Shown: positions 1-8,243 of the stretch, piece after piece
Layout: the number at the start of each line of letters is the position of its first letter
How positions within the stretch are numbered: the first letter of the stretch is position 1
Source: Nonomuraea indica
Lineage (GTDB): Bacteria; Actinomycetota; Actinomycetes; Streptosporangiales; Streptosporangiaceae
Reading direction: 5' to 3'
NCBI RefSeq assembly: GCF_002850745.1
Contig: NZ_KZ559467.1
Coordinates: 507,319-571,318, forward strand
DNA: 64,000 bases
Notes under the pieces: model-generated
Told to the model about the DNA's origin: nothing
The model's input: only the letters and a program-made list of their open reading frames with translations
The model's database searches: none
Position numbers and translations under genes: made by a program

Positions 1-32
1 CGAAGGGCACGGCCGTCCGGCGGTGCCCTTCG
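1..32 (-). terminator. Strong hairpin, probable terminator of the Sel1-repeat gene
   Basis: A perfect 10-bp inverted repeat (CGAAGGGCAC at 1-10 and GTGCCCTTCG at 23-32) encloses a 12-base loop. It lies 24 bases beyond the stop codon of the minus-strand Sel1-repeat gene, so it most likely ends that transcript. The window edge hides any T-tract that follows. Confidence 0.65.
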
Positions 33-56
33 CTGTTGGTCGCCGCCAGGGCGCGG

Positions 57-1451
57 CTAGCGGACGCCGAGGCGCCGGCGCAGGTCACGGGCGGTGGCCA
101 GGACATGGTCGATCTCCCCGGGGCTCGGCCAGGGCGAGCTGCCCGGCCTGAGCAGCGTCGCCCGCACCGAGGCGAGGTACTCGACGGCGCTCGCGTGCAG
201 GCCGCTGCGCTCCACCAGCCAGCCGACGACGTCGGCGTGGTCGTGCAGTGGCCTGGTCACCAGGTCCCAGGTGCCGAGCAGCTCCGTCAGCTCGGGTACG
301 GCCAGCGCGACGCCGCCCCGGCGGCCGGTCGCGGCGGCGGCCAGCTCGGCCCGCGCGGCCAGCTCCGGCTCGGCGGCCCGGTCCCAGCCCGGCGGCGGCG
401 GGTCGGTGAGCCACCGCTGCGCCTCGGCGTGCTCCCCGGCCGCGCTGAGCAGGCCGCCCAGCTCGACAGCCGCCCGGTGGTGTCCGGCCAGCGCCGCCAG
501 CCGGAACCAGTGCCGGCCCCTGGCCAGGTCGCCGTACTCGGCGATGAGCAGCAGCCCGAAGTTGAACATCGCCTCAGGGTCGCCGCTGGCCGCCGCCCGG
601 CCGAACCAGTGGCTCGCCCCCGTCGCGTCGCCCAGCTCCACGCAGACGAACCCGGACATCCGCTGGTCGGCCAGCCGTCCCGCCCCGGCCGCCCGCTCGA
701 ACCAGGCCCGTGCCGTGCGCAGGTCGGCGTGGGCGAGCGCGATGCCGCCGAGCTGCGACGCGGCGCCGGGATGCTCGCTCCTGGCGGCCAGCCGGAAGTA
801 CGCCTCGGCGCCCTCGGGGTCGCGGCCCGCCTGCAGCAGCAGGCCGAGGTGGTAGGCCGCCTCGACGTGCCCGCCGCGGGTGGCGCACTCCCACCAGCGC
901 ACGGTCTCCTCCTCGTCGCCGGCCGAGTACGCCAGGAAGCCGAGGTCGTGGGCCGAGGAGGTGTCGCCGTCGGCGGCCGCCCGGCGGTGCCACTCGCGCG
1001 CCACGGGAGTCTCGCCGGCGTCCTCGCACATCAACGCCAGCCGCCGGGCCGCGACGCGCGACCCGGCGCGGGCGGCGCTCTCGAACCAGCTCCGCGCGGC
1101 GTCCGGGTCACCCCGCTGCTCCAGCAGCAGGGTGGCGAGGTTGACCGCCGCCTCGGTGTCGCCGGTGCCCGCCGCCCGCTCGTACCAGGAGACGGCCTCC
1201 TCCAGGGTGCCGTGCTTCTCGTGCCAGATGCCCAGGTTGAACGCGCTGTCGACGTTGCCCGCCAGCGCCGCCCGCTCCCACCAGTGCCGGGCCCCCGGGC
1301 GGTCACCCCGCTGCGCGCACAACCGGCCGAGCCGGTGCGCCGCCTGCGGGTCTCCGGCCTGCGCGGCCGCCAGCAGCTCGGGTTCGTCACCGACCCGTGG
1401 CGCCGGAACGGTCGCCGCCGCCACCTCACCTTGCCACCACGCCATGCGCAC
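57..1451 (-). CDS. Sel1/TPR-repeat protein
   Basis: The 464-residue product is built almost wholly of Sel1-type helical repeats of about 36 residues, recognised by recurring WYERAA/WFERAA-like and LG-L patterns from about residue 28 to 365. Such alpha-solenoids hold protein partners and have no catalytic role. The last 100 residues leave the repeat pattern and form a helical tail whose partner is unknown. No signal peptide or membrane segment is visible, so it is probably cytoplasmic. Starts at 1451 or 1445 (two close methionines) are equally possible. A strong hairpin lies just downstream, and the next gene upstream on the same strand ends 46 bases away, so the two could be co-transcribed. 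Confidence 0.85.
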   Translation of the reverse strand: MRMAWWQGEVAAATVPAPRVGDEPELLAAAQAGDPQAAHRLGRLCAQRGDRPGARHWWERAALAGNVDSAFNLGIWHEKHGTLEEAVSWYERAAGTGDTEAAVNLATLLLEQRGDPDAARSWFESAARAGSRVAARRLALMCEDAGETPVAREWHRRAAADGDTSSAHDLGFLAYSAGDEEETVRWWECATRGGHVEAAYHLGLLLQAGRDPEGAEAYFRLAARSEHPGAASQLGGIALAHADLRTARAWFERAAGAGRLADQRMSGFVCVELGDATGASHWFGRAAASGDPEAMFNFGLLLIAEYGDLARGRHWFRLAALAGHHRAAVELGGLLSAAGEHAEAQRWLTDPPPPGWDRAAEPELAARAELAAAATGRRGGVALAVPELTELLGTWDLVTRPLHDHADVVGWLVERSGLHASAVEYLASVRATLLRPGSSPWPSPGEIDHVLATARDLRRRLGVR

Positions 1452-1497
1452 AGGGTGGCACGTGAACGCGTGGATGCGGAGCGTAATCGCCGAGAGG

Positions 1498-2556
1498 CTA
1501 GGAGAAGTTGAGGAAGCCGGTGTACATGCCCATGCCGCAGACGTACCTCAGGGTGCCGGGCGGCTGCGGGGGCAACCGGACGGTGGCGGGCAGGGCGACG
1601 TCCCGCCCGGCGATGGTGACGGTGCCGGTGCACCCGCGCTCCGCCGGCCTGAAGACGATCTCGACGGGCACGCCCGCGGGCAGCCTCACGTAGCCGGGCC
1701 GGTAGCCGTCGCGCATCGCCCAGATCGTGACGGTGGGCGGGAGCGCGGCGGCGTCGGGCCCGGTGACGGCGGCGGCCGGGGGCGTGGAGCGCGGCAGCCA
1801 GCCGCCCAGGTTGAGCCCGGTGCCGGCCGTCCACAGCCCGGCTGCGAGCGCGGCCACGCCCGCCAGCCGGGAGACGCGGGTCCGCGACAGGCGCCGCAGC
1901 GCGTACCCCAGCAGGGCGAACGCGGGCGAGCTGCCCACGACGAACCCCGCCAGCACCGCCGCGCCGCCGGCCGCCGACCGGCTGGTGACGGCCACCATCT
2001 CCATGCTCAGCGTCACCCCGCACGGTACGAGCACGGTGGCCGCGCCCAGCAGCGGAGGACTGGTGAGCCGCAACCCCAGCCGCGCCACCACCCCCCGCTC
2101 CGGAACGCACTCCCCACACCGCGTCCCCGCACGGTCGGAGACCGCACGCTCCGAGTCCGTGCGGTCGGAGTCAGCACGCTTGGAGTCCGCACGGTCGGTG
2201 TTCGTGCGGCGCAGCAGCCGGACGGCGAACGCGGCGACCAGGAGGCCCGCCGCCACGAGCAGGGCCGCCCGGGTCGCCGGGCCCGGCATGACCGCCGCGC
2301 CGACCAGTCCGAGCAGCGCTCCCACGGCCGAGTACGCGGCCAGCCGCCCCAGCAGGAACCAGCCGACCGCCCACCGCCGCCCGCCGGGCTCGCGCCCCCC
2401 GGCCAGTCCGGCGAGCAGGCCGCCCTGCACCGCGGTGCACGAGGCGCTGCCCGCCACGAAGCCCGCGGCCAGGCCGGTGACCAGCAGCCCGGCGGCGCCG
2501 GCCACCTCAGGCGCGCCCAAGGAACGGCCCCGGCCGGTCGTGCCCGCATCCGTCAC
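1498..2556 (-). CDS. DsbD/TauE-SafE-type membrane protein with C-terminal cupredoxin-like domain
   Basis: The protein has 352 residues. The first 245 or so contain about six hydrophobic helices of the DsbD_2/UreH-like type, including paired membrane cysteines in SASCTAVQGG (Cys40) and LVPCGVTLSME. An acidic-basic spacer with repeating TDRADS-like units interrupts them near residue 120. After the last helix comes a roughly 80-residue cupredoxin-like domain that keeps an upstream cysteine (RGCTG) and ends with a CGMGMYTG motif. Similar domains occur at the N-termini of some copper P-type ATPases. This architecture suggests copper or heavy-metal handling, or thiol/electron transfer across the membrane, with the cupredoxin outside. 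The metal is not fixed by sequence. Confidence 0.8.
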   Translation of the reverse strand: MTDAGTTGRGRSLGAPEVAGAAGLLVTGLAAGFVAGSASCTAVQGGLLAGLAGGREPGGRRWAVGWFLLGRLAAYSAVGALLGLVGAAVMPGPATRAALLVAAGLLVAAFAVRLLRRTNTDRADSKRADSDRTDSERAVSDRAGTRCGECVPERGVVARLGLRLTSPPLLGAATVLVPCGVTLSMEMVAVTSRSAAGGAAVLAGFVVGSSPAFALLGYALRRLSRTRVSRLAGVAALAAGLWTAGTGLNLGGWLPRSTPPAAAVTGPDAAALPPTVTIWAMRDGYRPGYVRLPAGVPVEIVFRPAERGCTGTVTIAGRDVALPATVRLPPQPPGTLRYVCGMGMYTGFLNFS

Positions 2557-2689
2557 AGCCGCGTCGCGCGATGCGCCGCATCCTCGACCCCCGCTCCGGA
2601 ACGAACCTCTCCAGGGACGTTCTCATCCGGAAACGTAATGGCACCAGCCGGATGCGACCAGTAACAGTGCCTTCACCCCGCGGTGCCGT
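2557..2689. other. 133-bp intergenic region, no feature seen
   Basis: This space lies between the start of the cupredoxin membrane protein gene and the stop of the TetR gene, both on the minus strand. It should hold the promoter of the former. No convincing gene or strong hairpin is visible. Confidence 0.4.
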
Positions 2690-3319
2690 TCATGTCGCGG
2701 ACGTCTCGCCACGGCGGCGCGGCAGCCGCATGGTGAGCAGCTTGGCCCGCGGCGCGACCCGCTCGGCCAGCGTGAACAGGGCCTCGGTGCGCGAGCGGTC
2801 GGCGTCGAGGTGGGTGAACAGGTTGACGCCCAGGTAGTACGTGATCGCCGCGTAGGCCAGGTCGCGCGGCGGCAGCAGTTTGGCCAGCGGCGAGCCGCCG
2901 ATGACCCGGTCGAGGGTCTGCTCGACGAAGTCGATCCACGGATCGGAGCGTTTGACGATCTCCGCGCGCAGCTCGGGCCGGGCGATGCCGGCGCCCACCA
3001 GCTCGGAGAAGAGCGTGATGTGCCCGCCCTCCAGGTCGGCGCGGTAGATCTCGGTGGCGGCGGCCACCAGCTCCTCCAGCGTGCGCGCACCGGCCACGGC
3101 CTCCCGGTAGGTGGCCATGCGCTGCTCGGAGGAGCGGTCGAGCGCCGCGAGAAGCAGCGGGTCCACGCCGCCGAAGTGGTAGAAGACCAGCGCGGCGTTG
3201 ACCCCGGCCGCCCTGGCGATGGTCCGCGCGCTGGTGCCGGCGTAGCCCTCCGTGCGCAGTGTCGCGGCCGCCGCCTCGATCAGCCGCTCGCGCGTCTCCG
3301 TCCCCGCCTGCTTCGTCAT
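2690..3319 (-). CDS. TetR-family transcriptional regulator
   Basis: The 209-residue protein begins with a classical TetR helix-turn-helix (residues 10-55, ending in ALVFYHFGG), followed by a helical ligand/dimerisation domain. The start at 3319 is chosen over an in-frame ATG 39 bases upstream because it gives the usual short N-terminus before the helix-turn-helix, has a GGGGCGG-like ribosome site, and leaves the palindrome at 3360-3383 upstream. The gene is divergent from the START-like and ICMT-DCC genes. The perfect palindrome between them is the likely operator through which it represses itself and its neighbours. The ligand is unknown. Confidence 0.9.
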   Translation of the reverse strand: MTKQAGTETRERLIEAAAATLRTEGYAGTSARTIARAAGVNAALVFYHFGGVDPLLLAALDRSSEQRMATYREAVAGARTLEELVAAATEIYRADLEGGHITLFSELVGAGIARPELRAEIVKRSDPWIDFVEQTLDRVIGGSPLAKLLPPRDLAYAAITYYLGVNLFTHLDADRSRTEALFTLAERVAPRAKLLTMRLPRRRGETSAT

Positions 3320-3359
3320 GGTTCGTCCGCCCCTTGCCGACTCGGTCAGGCTAATCATA

Positions 3360-3383
3360 CGGTTTAATCAACTGATTAAACCG
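3360..3383. promoter_or_regulatory. 24-bp perfect palindrome, probable TetR operator
   Basis: CGGTTTAATCA and TGATTAAACCG form 11-bp arms around a central AC. The element lies between the divergent TetR gene (start 3319) and the membrane-protein gene (start 3402). Its AT-rich core stands out from the GC-rich surroundings and could also contain promoter elements. Confidence 0.8.
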
Positions 3384-3401
3384 ATCGCTCAAGAGGTGCG
3401 C

Positions 3402-4298
3402 ATGACGACCGAACCCGATCCCCGCCATTGGCGCCGGGCCCGCCGGCTGCTCGCGGCGGTACTGGCGGCCCTGTTCGCGGCCCTGCTCGCTTACCGGGTG
3501 CTGCACGCGGGCCACCTGGAGCAGACGGCGCTGTTCTACGTCGGCATCCCCGCCGTCATCGCGATCACCGTGGCGCTGACCGCCCGGCCGAAGAGCGCCA
3601 CCGGCCTGATCATGGCGGTGGTCACCGTCGGGCTGGCGCTGTCCGGGCCGCTGCTGGGCGAGGGCGTCGTCTGCCTGGTCGTGGCCGCCCCGCTGTTCTA
3701 CCTGGTCGGCCTCGTCTTCGGGCTGCTCATCGACCGGGCGCGGAGGCGGGACGACCGCCGTGGAGCCCATCTGCTCATCGCGCCGCTGCTCCTCCTCATG
3801 GTGGCCGAGGGGGCCACGGAGGCCACCTCGCTGCCCCGCGACACCACGGTCAGCGCCGTCCGCGCCACCGCGGGTGCGGACGTCGAGCGGGCACTGGCCG
3901 GCACGCCGTCGTTCGGGCCGTTCAGGTCGGCCTTCCTGCGGGCCGGCTTCCCCGTGCCCGTGGCCGCCGAGGGCGAAGGGCTCGAGGTGGGCGCGGTCCG
4001 CCGGATCACCTTCACCCCGCGCCGGTCACTCGGCATCGGCGCCCGGCCGGAGCCGCGCTCCATGACCCTGCGGGTCAAGCAGCGCGCGGCCGGCCTGGCG
4101 GTGTTCGAGGTGGTGGCGGACACGACGCTGGCGCGGTGGCTGCACCTGCGGGAGGCCCGGTTCGCCTGGACGGACGCCGAGCTGACGGTCTCGCTGCGCT
4201 ACCGCAGGACGTTCGATCCGGCCTGGTACTTCGGGCCGGTCCAGGCCTACGGGGCCGGCCAGGCGGCCGGTTACCTCGCGGAGACGTTCACCCGATGA
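3402..4298 (+). CDS. Membrane protein with C-terminal START/SRPBCC-like domain
   Basis: The 298-residue protein has about five hydrophobic segments in the first 145 residues (residues 14-35, 42-58, 66-80, 84-108 and 120-135). A soluble half follows, with alternating beta-strand-like stretches and an ending helix (GPVQAYGAGQAAGYLAETF), which resembles the polyketide-cyclase/START fold. I do not recognise a named family. ATG 3402 follows GAGGTG and the palindrome. The stop overlaps the next ATG (ATGA), so the two genes are translationally coupled. They are probably controlled by the divergent TetR regulator. A lipid-binding or lipid-modifying role is inference from the fold and the neighbour. 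Confidence 0.7.
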   Translation: MTTEPDPRHWRRARRLLAAVLAALFAALLAYRVLHAGHLEQTALFYVGIPAVIAITVALTARPKSATGLIMAVVTVGLALSGPLLGEGVVCLVVAAPLFYLVGLVFGLLIDRARRRDDRRGAHLLIAPLLLLMVAEGATEATSLPRDTTVSAVRATAGADVERALAGTPSFGPFRSAFLRAGFPVPVAAEGEGLEVGAVRRITFTPRRSLGIGARPEPRSMTLRVKQRAAGLAVFEVVADTTLARWLHLREARFAWTDAELTVSLRYRRTFDPAWYFGPVQAYGAGQAAGYLAETFTR

Positions 4299-5536
4299 GC
4301 GCCGCGCTGATCAGGGGGGTGGCGGTGATGGCGCCGCTCCTCGCCGTGATGGTCGCCGCGGCGCGCCGGCCGGGCGAACGGGGCGTCGCCGCCGCCCTGG
4401 TGGCCACGGGCTGGAACCTCCTCATGCTCGCCGCGGTGAACGCGCTGGCCCTGGAGGCCGGATGGTGGAGCTTCCACGCGCGGGGCGGCGTCGTCCACGG
4501 GGTGCCGGTGGACCTGCTGCTCGGCTGGGCGGTGCTGTGGGGCGCGGTCCCCGCCCTCGTCGCGCCGCGGGCGCCCGTGCCGCTGACCGCGGCCGTGCTC
4601 GCCTGGCTGGACCTGGCGCTGATGCCGCTCGCCGAGCCGGTGCTCGTGCTCGGTCCCGGCTGGCTCGCCGGGGAGTCGCTGGCCATCGCCTGCTCCCTCG
4701 TCCCCGGCCTGCTCGTGGCACGGTGGACCTGGGCCGGGCGGGCGCTGCCGGCCCGGGCGGCGGTCCAGGTGGTGCTCGCGGGCGGCTTCGGGCTGGCGCT
4801 GCCGGTGCTCGTGACCGGGGTGTGGCGGCAGCCCGCCTGGGTGCTCACCGTCGTCGCCCAGGTCATGGCCGTGCCGATGGCGCTCGGGCTGGCCGCCGTG
4901 CGGGAGTTCGCGGTCCGCGGCGGGGGCACGCCGCTGCCGTACGACCCGCCGCGGCGGCTGGTGACGGGCGGGCCGTACGCGTACGTGCGCAACCCGATGC
5001 AGGTGGCGATGACCGCCGGGTACCTGGTCCTGGGCACGCTCGACCCGGCCCTCCTGGCCGCGGCGGTGATCGCGTTCGCCTACGGGGCGGGCCTCGCCGC
5101 CTGGCACGAGGGCGAGCAGCTGGACGGCCGCTTCGGCGCCGAGTGGCACGCCTACCGCAGGGCGGTCCGGCCGTGGCTGCCCCGTATGCGTCCCGCGATG
5201 CCGCCCGTGATGCCGCCCGCCACGCTGTACGTCCGCGCCGGCTGCGGGCGGTGCGCCGCCGTCGGGCGCTGGTTCGAGCGGCGCGAGCCCGTCGCGCTGC
5301 GGATCGCCGCCGCGGAGGACCATCCGCGGGAGCTGGTCCGCATCACCTACGAGACGGCCGGCGGCGACACGGCCGAGGGCGTGGCGGCGCTCGCCCGCGC
5401 CTCGACCCACGTCCACCTCGGGTGGGCCCTGTGCGGGTGGTTGCTCATGCTGCCGGGCCTGGGGTGGTTCGTCCAGCTCTGCGTGGACGCCTTCGGCGCC
5501 GGGCCGGTGACGCCGGTCAGGCCCGCGCCTCGATGA
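4295..5536 (+). CDS. ICMT/PEMT-like membrane methyltransferase fused to a DCC-type thiol-disulfide domain
   Basis: The protein has 413 residues. Residues 1-290 form a multi-helix membrane region whose last part carries the isoprenylcysteine/phospholipid methyltransferase signature: VTGGPYAYVRNPMQVAMTAG, then an EGEQL...FGAEWHAYRRAV segment and a WLPR ending. From about residue 308 the sequence becomes DCC-like (DUF393): YVRAGCGRCAAVGRWFERR supplies a CxxC pair, followed by GVAALARAS and a hydrophobic C-terminus. ICMT-family enzymes methylate lipids or lipidated cysteine using S-adenosylmethionine. DCC domains are thioredoxin-like. A fusion of the two is unusual. It is coupled to the upstream gene by ATGA and overlaps the convergent methyltransferase gene by 20 bases. 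Confidence 0.75.
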   Translation: MSAALIRGVAVMAPLLAVMVAAARRPGERGVAAALVATGWNLLMLAAVNALALEAGWWSFHARGGVVHGVPVDLLLGWAVLWGAVPALVAPRAPVPLTAAVLAWLDLALMPLAEPVLVLGPGWLAGESLAIACSLVPGLLVARWTWAGRALPARAAVQVVLAGGFGLALPVLVTGVWRQPAWVLTVVAQVMAVPMALGLAAVREFAVRGGGTPLPYDPPRRLVTGGPYAYVRNPMQVAMTAGYLVLGTLDPALLAAAVIAFAYGAGLAAWHEGEQLDGRFGAEWHAYRRAVRPWLPRMRPAMPPVMPPATLYVRAGCGRCAAVGRWFERREPVALRIAAAEDHPRELVRITYETAGGDTAEGVAALARASTHVHLGWALCGWLLMLPGLGWFVQLCVDAFGAGPVTPVRPAPR

Positions 5537-6263
5537 GGAACCTGCTGGAGTGCGCCACGAACGGACCCTCGGCCTCGATGAGCTCGTGCAGGTCGCGCAG
5601 CCGCGCGAGGTGGCGGTCGACGGAGAAGCCCGGCACGATCCAGATCACCTTGCGCAGGAAGTAGACGACCGCGCCGACGTCGCGGAACTCCATCCGCAAC
5701 CGCTCCGCCCGCAGGTCGGTGACGGTGAGCCCGGCCGCCTCGGCCTCGGCCACCGCCTGCCGCGGGTCGCGGGCGGAGCCGTCGAGCGGTCCGAGGAAGA
5801 ACTCCGCGAGCTCGAACACGCTGCGCGGCCCCACCTGCTGGGAGAAGTAGACGCCGCCGGGCCGCAGCACGCGGGCGATCTCCGTCCACCACGTCTCCAC
5901 CGGGTGGCGGCTGGTCACCAGGTCGAACGCGCCCGTCCGGAACGGCAGACGGGGCTCCTCGTCGTCGGCCACGACCGCCGCGCCGCGCGCCCGCAGCCGG
6001 GCGGCGGCCAGCGCGAGATTGGGCGGCCACGACTCGGTGGCGACCGTCACGGGCGCCAGCGTCGGCAGGCCGGCCAGGAGCTCGGCGCCGCCGGTCTGGA
6101 TGTCGAGGGCGGCCGAGGCGCCGGCCATCCGGTCGCCGAGCAGCCGCGCGTAGCCCCACGACGGGCGCTCCTCGCTCGCCCGGCCGTCGAGCCACGAGAA
6201 GTCCCATCCGTCGACCGGCGCGGACCGCGCCTCGGCCACCAACTCGCCGAACGAACGTCCCAT
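5517..6263 (-). CDS. Class I SAM-dependent methyltransferase
   Basis: The 248-residue protein has the class I order: ALDIQTGGAELL (motif I position, though glycine-poor), VATESWPPNL (acidic end of strand 2), FDLVTSRHPVE (motif II region) and RVLRPGGVYFSQQVG (the common post-motif III signature). The substrate is unknown. The C-terminal VVYFLRKVIWIVPGF segment and the conserved start resemble small-molecule methyltransferases common in actinomycetes. The gene stands alone, convergent to the ICMT-DCC fusion with a 20-base overlap of 3' ends, so transcription of one may interfere with the other. Confidence 0.8.
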   Translation of the reverse strand: MGRSFGELVAEARSAPVDGWDFSWLDGRASEERPSWGYARLLGDRMAGASAALDIQTGGAELLAGLPTLAPVTVATESWPPNLALAAARLRARGAAVVADDEEPRLPFRTGAFDLVTSRHPVETWWTEIARVLRPGGVYFSQQVGPRSVFELAEFFLGPLDGSARDPRQAVAEAEAAGLTVTDLRAERLRMEFRDVGAVVYFLRKVIWIVPGFSVDRHLARLRDLHELIEAEGPFVAHSSRFLIEARA

Positions 6264-6395
6264 ACCGCCATCGTGTCAGCGCGCCCCCGCGCCGATCAAC
6301 GGGTTTTCCCGGGCCAGGTCCCGCCCGGAACCGTACATGTCGTCGTGGCCCGGCCCAGAGGCGGTCAGGCCGACGGGATTCGGTCAGTCGCGGCG
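6264..6395. other. 132-bp intergenic region
   Basis: It separates two minus-strand genes. It should contain the promoter for the methyltransferase gene and the terminator of the two-component pair. I see no clear hairpin or open frame. Confidence 0.3.
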
Positions 6396-7043
6396 TCAGT
6401 GCCAGCCGGGGCGGACGAGGCCGGACTCGTAGGCGAAGACGACGAGCTGGGCGCGGTCACGGGCGTGCAGCTTGGCCATGGCCCGGCTCACGTGGGTCTT
6501 GGCCGTGGCCGGCGACATGAAGAGCCTGGCCGCGATCTCGTCGTTGGTCAGGCCCGCGCCGACCAGCGTCAGGACCTCGCGCTCTCGGTCGGTGAGCTGC
6601 GCCAGGCGGCCCGCCTCCTGGGGTTCCTTGGCCCGGGAGGCGTACTCGGCGATGAGGCGGCGGGTCACGCTCGGGGACAGCAGCGCCTCGCCCGCCGCCA
6701 CCACGCGGACCGCCTGGATGAGCTCGGCCGGCTCGGTGTCCTTGACGAGGAAGCCGCTGGCGCCGCCGCGCAGCGCCTCGAAGACGTACTCGTCGAGCTC
6801 GAACGTCGTCAGGATGATGACGCGCGGCCCGTCGGGCATCTGCCGGGTCGCGGTGAGGCCGTCGGTGCCGGGCATGCGGATGTCCATCAGCACCACGTGC
6901 GGCTCCAGCTCGCGGGACAGGCGCACCGCCTCCGCGCCGTCGCCCGCCTCGGCGACCACGGTCATGTCGGGCTGCGCGTCGAGCAGGGCGCGGAAACCGG
7001 CGCGGACCAAAGCCTGGTCGTCGGCCAGCAGAACGTTGATCAT
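6396..7043 (-). CDS. NarL/LuxR-type response regulator
   Basis: The 215-residue regulator has an N-terminal receiver with the acidic pocket (LLADDQ), phosphoacceptor aspartate (VVLMDIRMPG, about residue 54), switch threonine (ILTTFE) and lysine (FLVKD). It ends with a LuxR-type helix-turn-helix (LTDREREVLTLVGAGLTNDE, about residues 150-200). ATG 7043 overlaps the stop of the kinase gene (ATGA), so kinase and regulator are translationally coupled and should form one two-component system. Divergence from gamma-glutamyltransferase suggests, but does not prove, that this enzyme gene is a target. Confidence 0.93.
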   Translation of the reverse strand: MINVLLADDQALVRAGFRALLDAQPDMTVVAEAGDGAEAVRLSRELEPHVVLMDIRMPGTDGLTATRQMPDGPRVIILTTFELDEYVFEALRGGASGFLVKDTEPAELIQAVRVVAAGEALLSPSVTRRLIAEYASRAKEPQEAGRLAQLTDREREVLTLVGAGLTNDEIAARLFMSPATAKTHVSRAMAKLHARDRAQLVVFAYESGLVRPGWH

Positions 7044-8143
7044 GCGGTCTCCTGGGGGAGGGGGAGCCGGGCCGACACCTCGAAGCCACCGCCCGAGGGG
7101 CCGGCGAACAGGGTGCCGCCCAGGGCGGAGGCGCGTTCGCGCATGCCCGGGATGCCGTTGCCGCCGCCCTGCCCGGCCAGGACGGGCGGCGTCGTCGGCC
7201 CGGTGTCGGTGACCTGTACGGCCAGCTCGCGCGGGCCGTACACCAGCCGGACCCGCACCTTGGCGCCGGGGGCGTGGCGGGCGGCGTTGGTGAGCGACTC
7301 CTGGACGATGCGGTAGGCGGCCCGCTCCACCTGCGGGGACAGCGGCCGGGGGTCCAGGCGTTCCAGCGTCACGTCGACGCCGCAACGTTCGGCCAGCTCG
7401 TCGAGGCGGTCGAGGCCGGCCGTGGGGGAGCGGGGGGCGCCGTCGCGCAGGACGTTCAGGACGGAACGCATCTCGCCGAGCACGTCCTTGGAGGCGGCCT
7501 TGATGGTGGCGAGCGCGGTGCGGGCCTGCTCCGGCTGGTCGTCGATGAGGTGCAGCGCGGTCGAGGCCTGCACGTGGATGAGCGAGATGTTGTGCGCCAG
7601 GACGTCGTGCAGTTCGCGGGCCATGGTCAGGCGTTCCTCGCTGGCCTGGCGCCGCATCTCCTCCTCGGCCGCGCGCTGCTGCTGCGCGCGGCGCTCCCGG
7701 ACGATCGAGGCCAGCTCGGCCACCACCATGACGAGCAGGATGAACGCGGTGATGGCCAGGTCGTGGAAGATGCCCGCCGGCTTGCCGTCGCCCACGGCGC
7801 CGTAGGCGATGAACACCGCCCAGGTGACCGCGGCCAGGATCCACGCCGCCCGCCGCCGCCCGCCCATGACCAGGGTGGACAGCACGATGACCGGGGCCAG
7901 GTAGACCGGGCCGAGCGGGTAGTCGAGCCAGGTGTAGGCGTACGTCACCAGCAGGGCGGCGGCCGACGAGACGACCGGATGTCTCCGGCGGAACACCAGC
8001 GCGGCGGGCCCCGCCATGAGCAGCGTGAACGCCAGCGCGTCCAGCGGCCTGCGGTGGGCCTGCCCGTACTGCGCCGCCATGGACAGCACGACCTGCGCGA
8101 CGGCGACTGCCGCCGCCGGAACCAGGTCATGACCGGACTTCAC
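7040..8143 (-). CDS. NarL-family sensor histidine kinase
   Basis: The 367-residue kinase has about five N-terminal membrane helices (residues 5-130). A HisKA_3 dimerisation region follows (TMARELHDVLAHNISLIHVQ, with the phosphorylated histidine after MAREL), then an HATPase domain (ESLTNAARHAPGAKV as N-box, NGIPGMRERASALGG as G-box). GTG 8143 is preferred because GGGCGGC lies about six bases upstream; GTG 8149 is an alternative. The usual signal for these intramembrane-sensing kinases is membrane or cell-wall stress, which here is family knowledge rather than evidence. The partner regulator overlaps its stop. Confidence 0.9.
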   Translation of the reverse strand: MKSGHDLVPAAAVAVAQVVLSMAAQYGQAHRRPLDALAFTLLMAGPAALVFRRRHPVVSSAAALLVTYAYTWLDYPLGPVYLAPVIVLSTLVMGGRRRAAWILAAVTWAVFIAYGAVGDGKPAGIFHDLAITAFILLVMVVAELASIVRERRAQQQRAAEEEMRRQASEERLTMARELHDVLAHNISLIHVQASTALHLIDDQPEQARTALATIKAASKDVLGEMRSVLNVLRDGAPRSPTAGLDRLDELAERCGVDVTLERLDPRPLSPQVERAAYRIVQESLTNAARHAPGAKVRVRLVYGPRELAVQVTDTGPTTPPVLAGQGGGNGIPGMRERASALGGTLFAGPSGGGFEVSARLPLPQETA

Positions 8144-8243
8144 CCGCACGCCGCCCACGCTAGAGCACGCGCCGGGCGCCCGCGTCGCCCGTGGGTCGCA
8201 GGGGGCCCTACCACGATCGGCGTACCTGGGTAAGGGTGGACCC

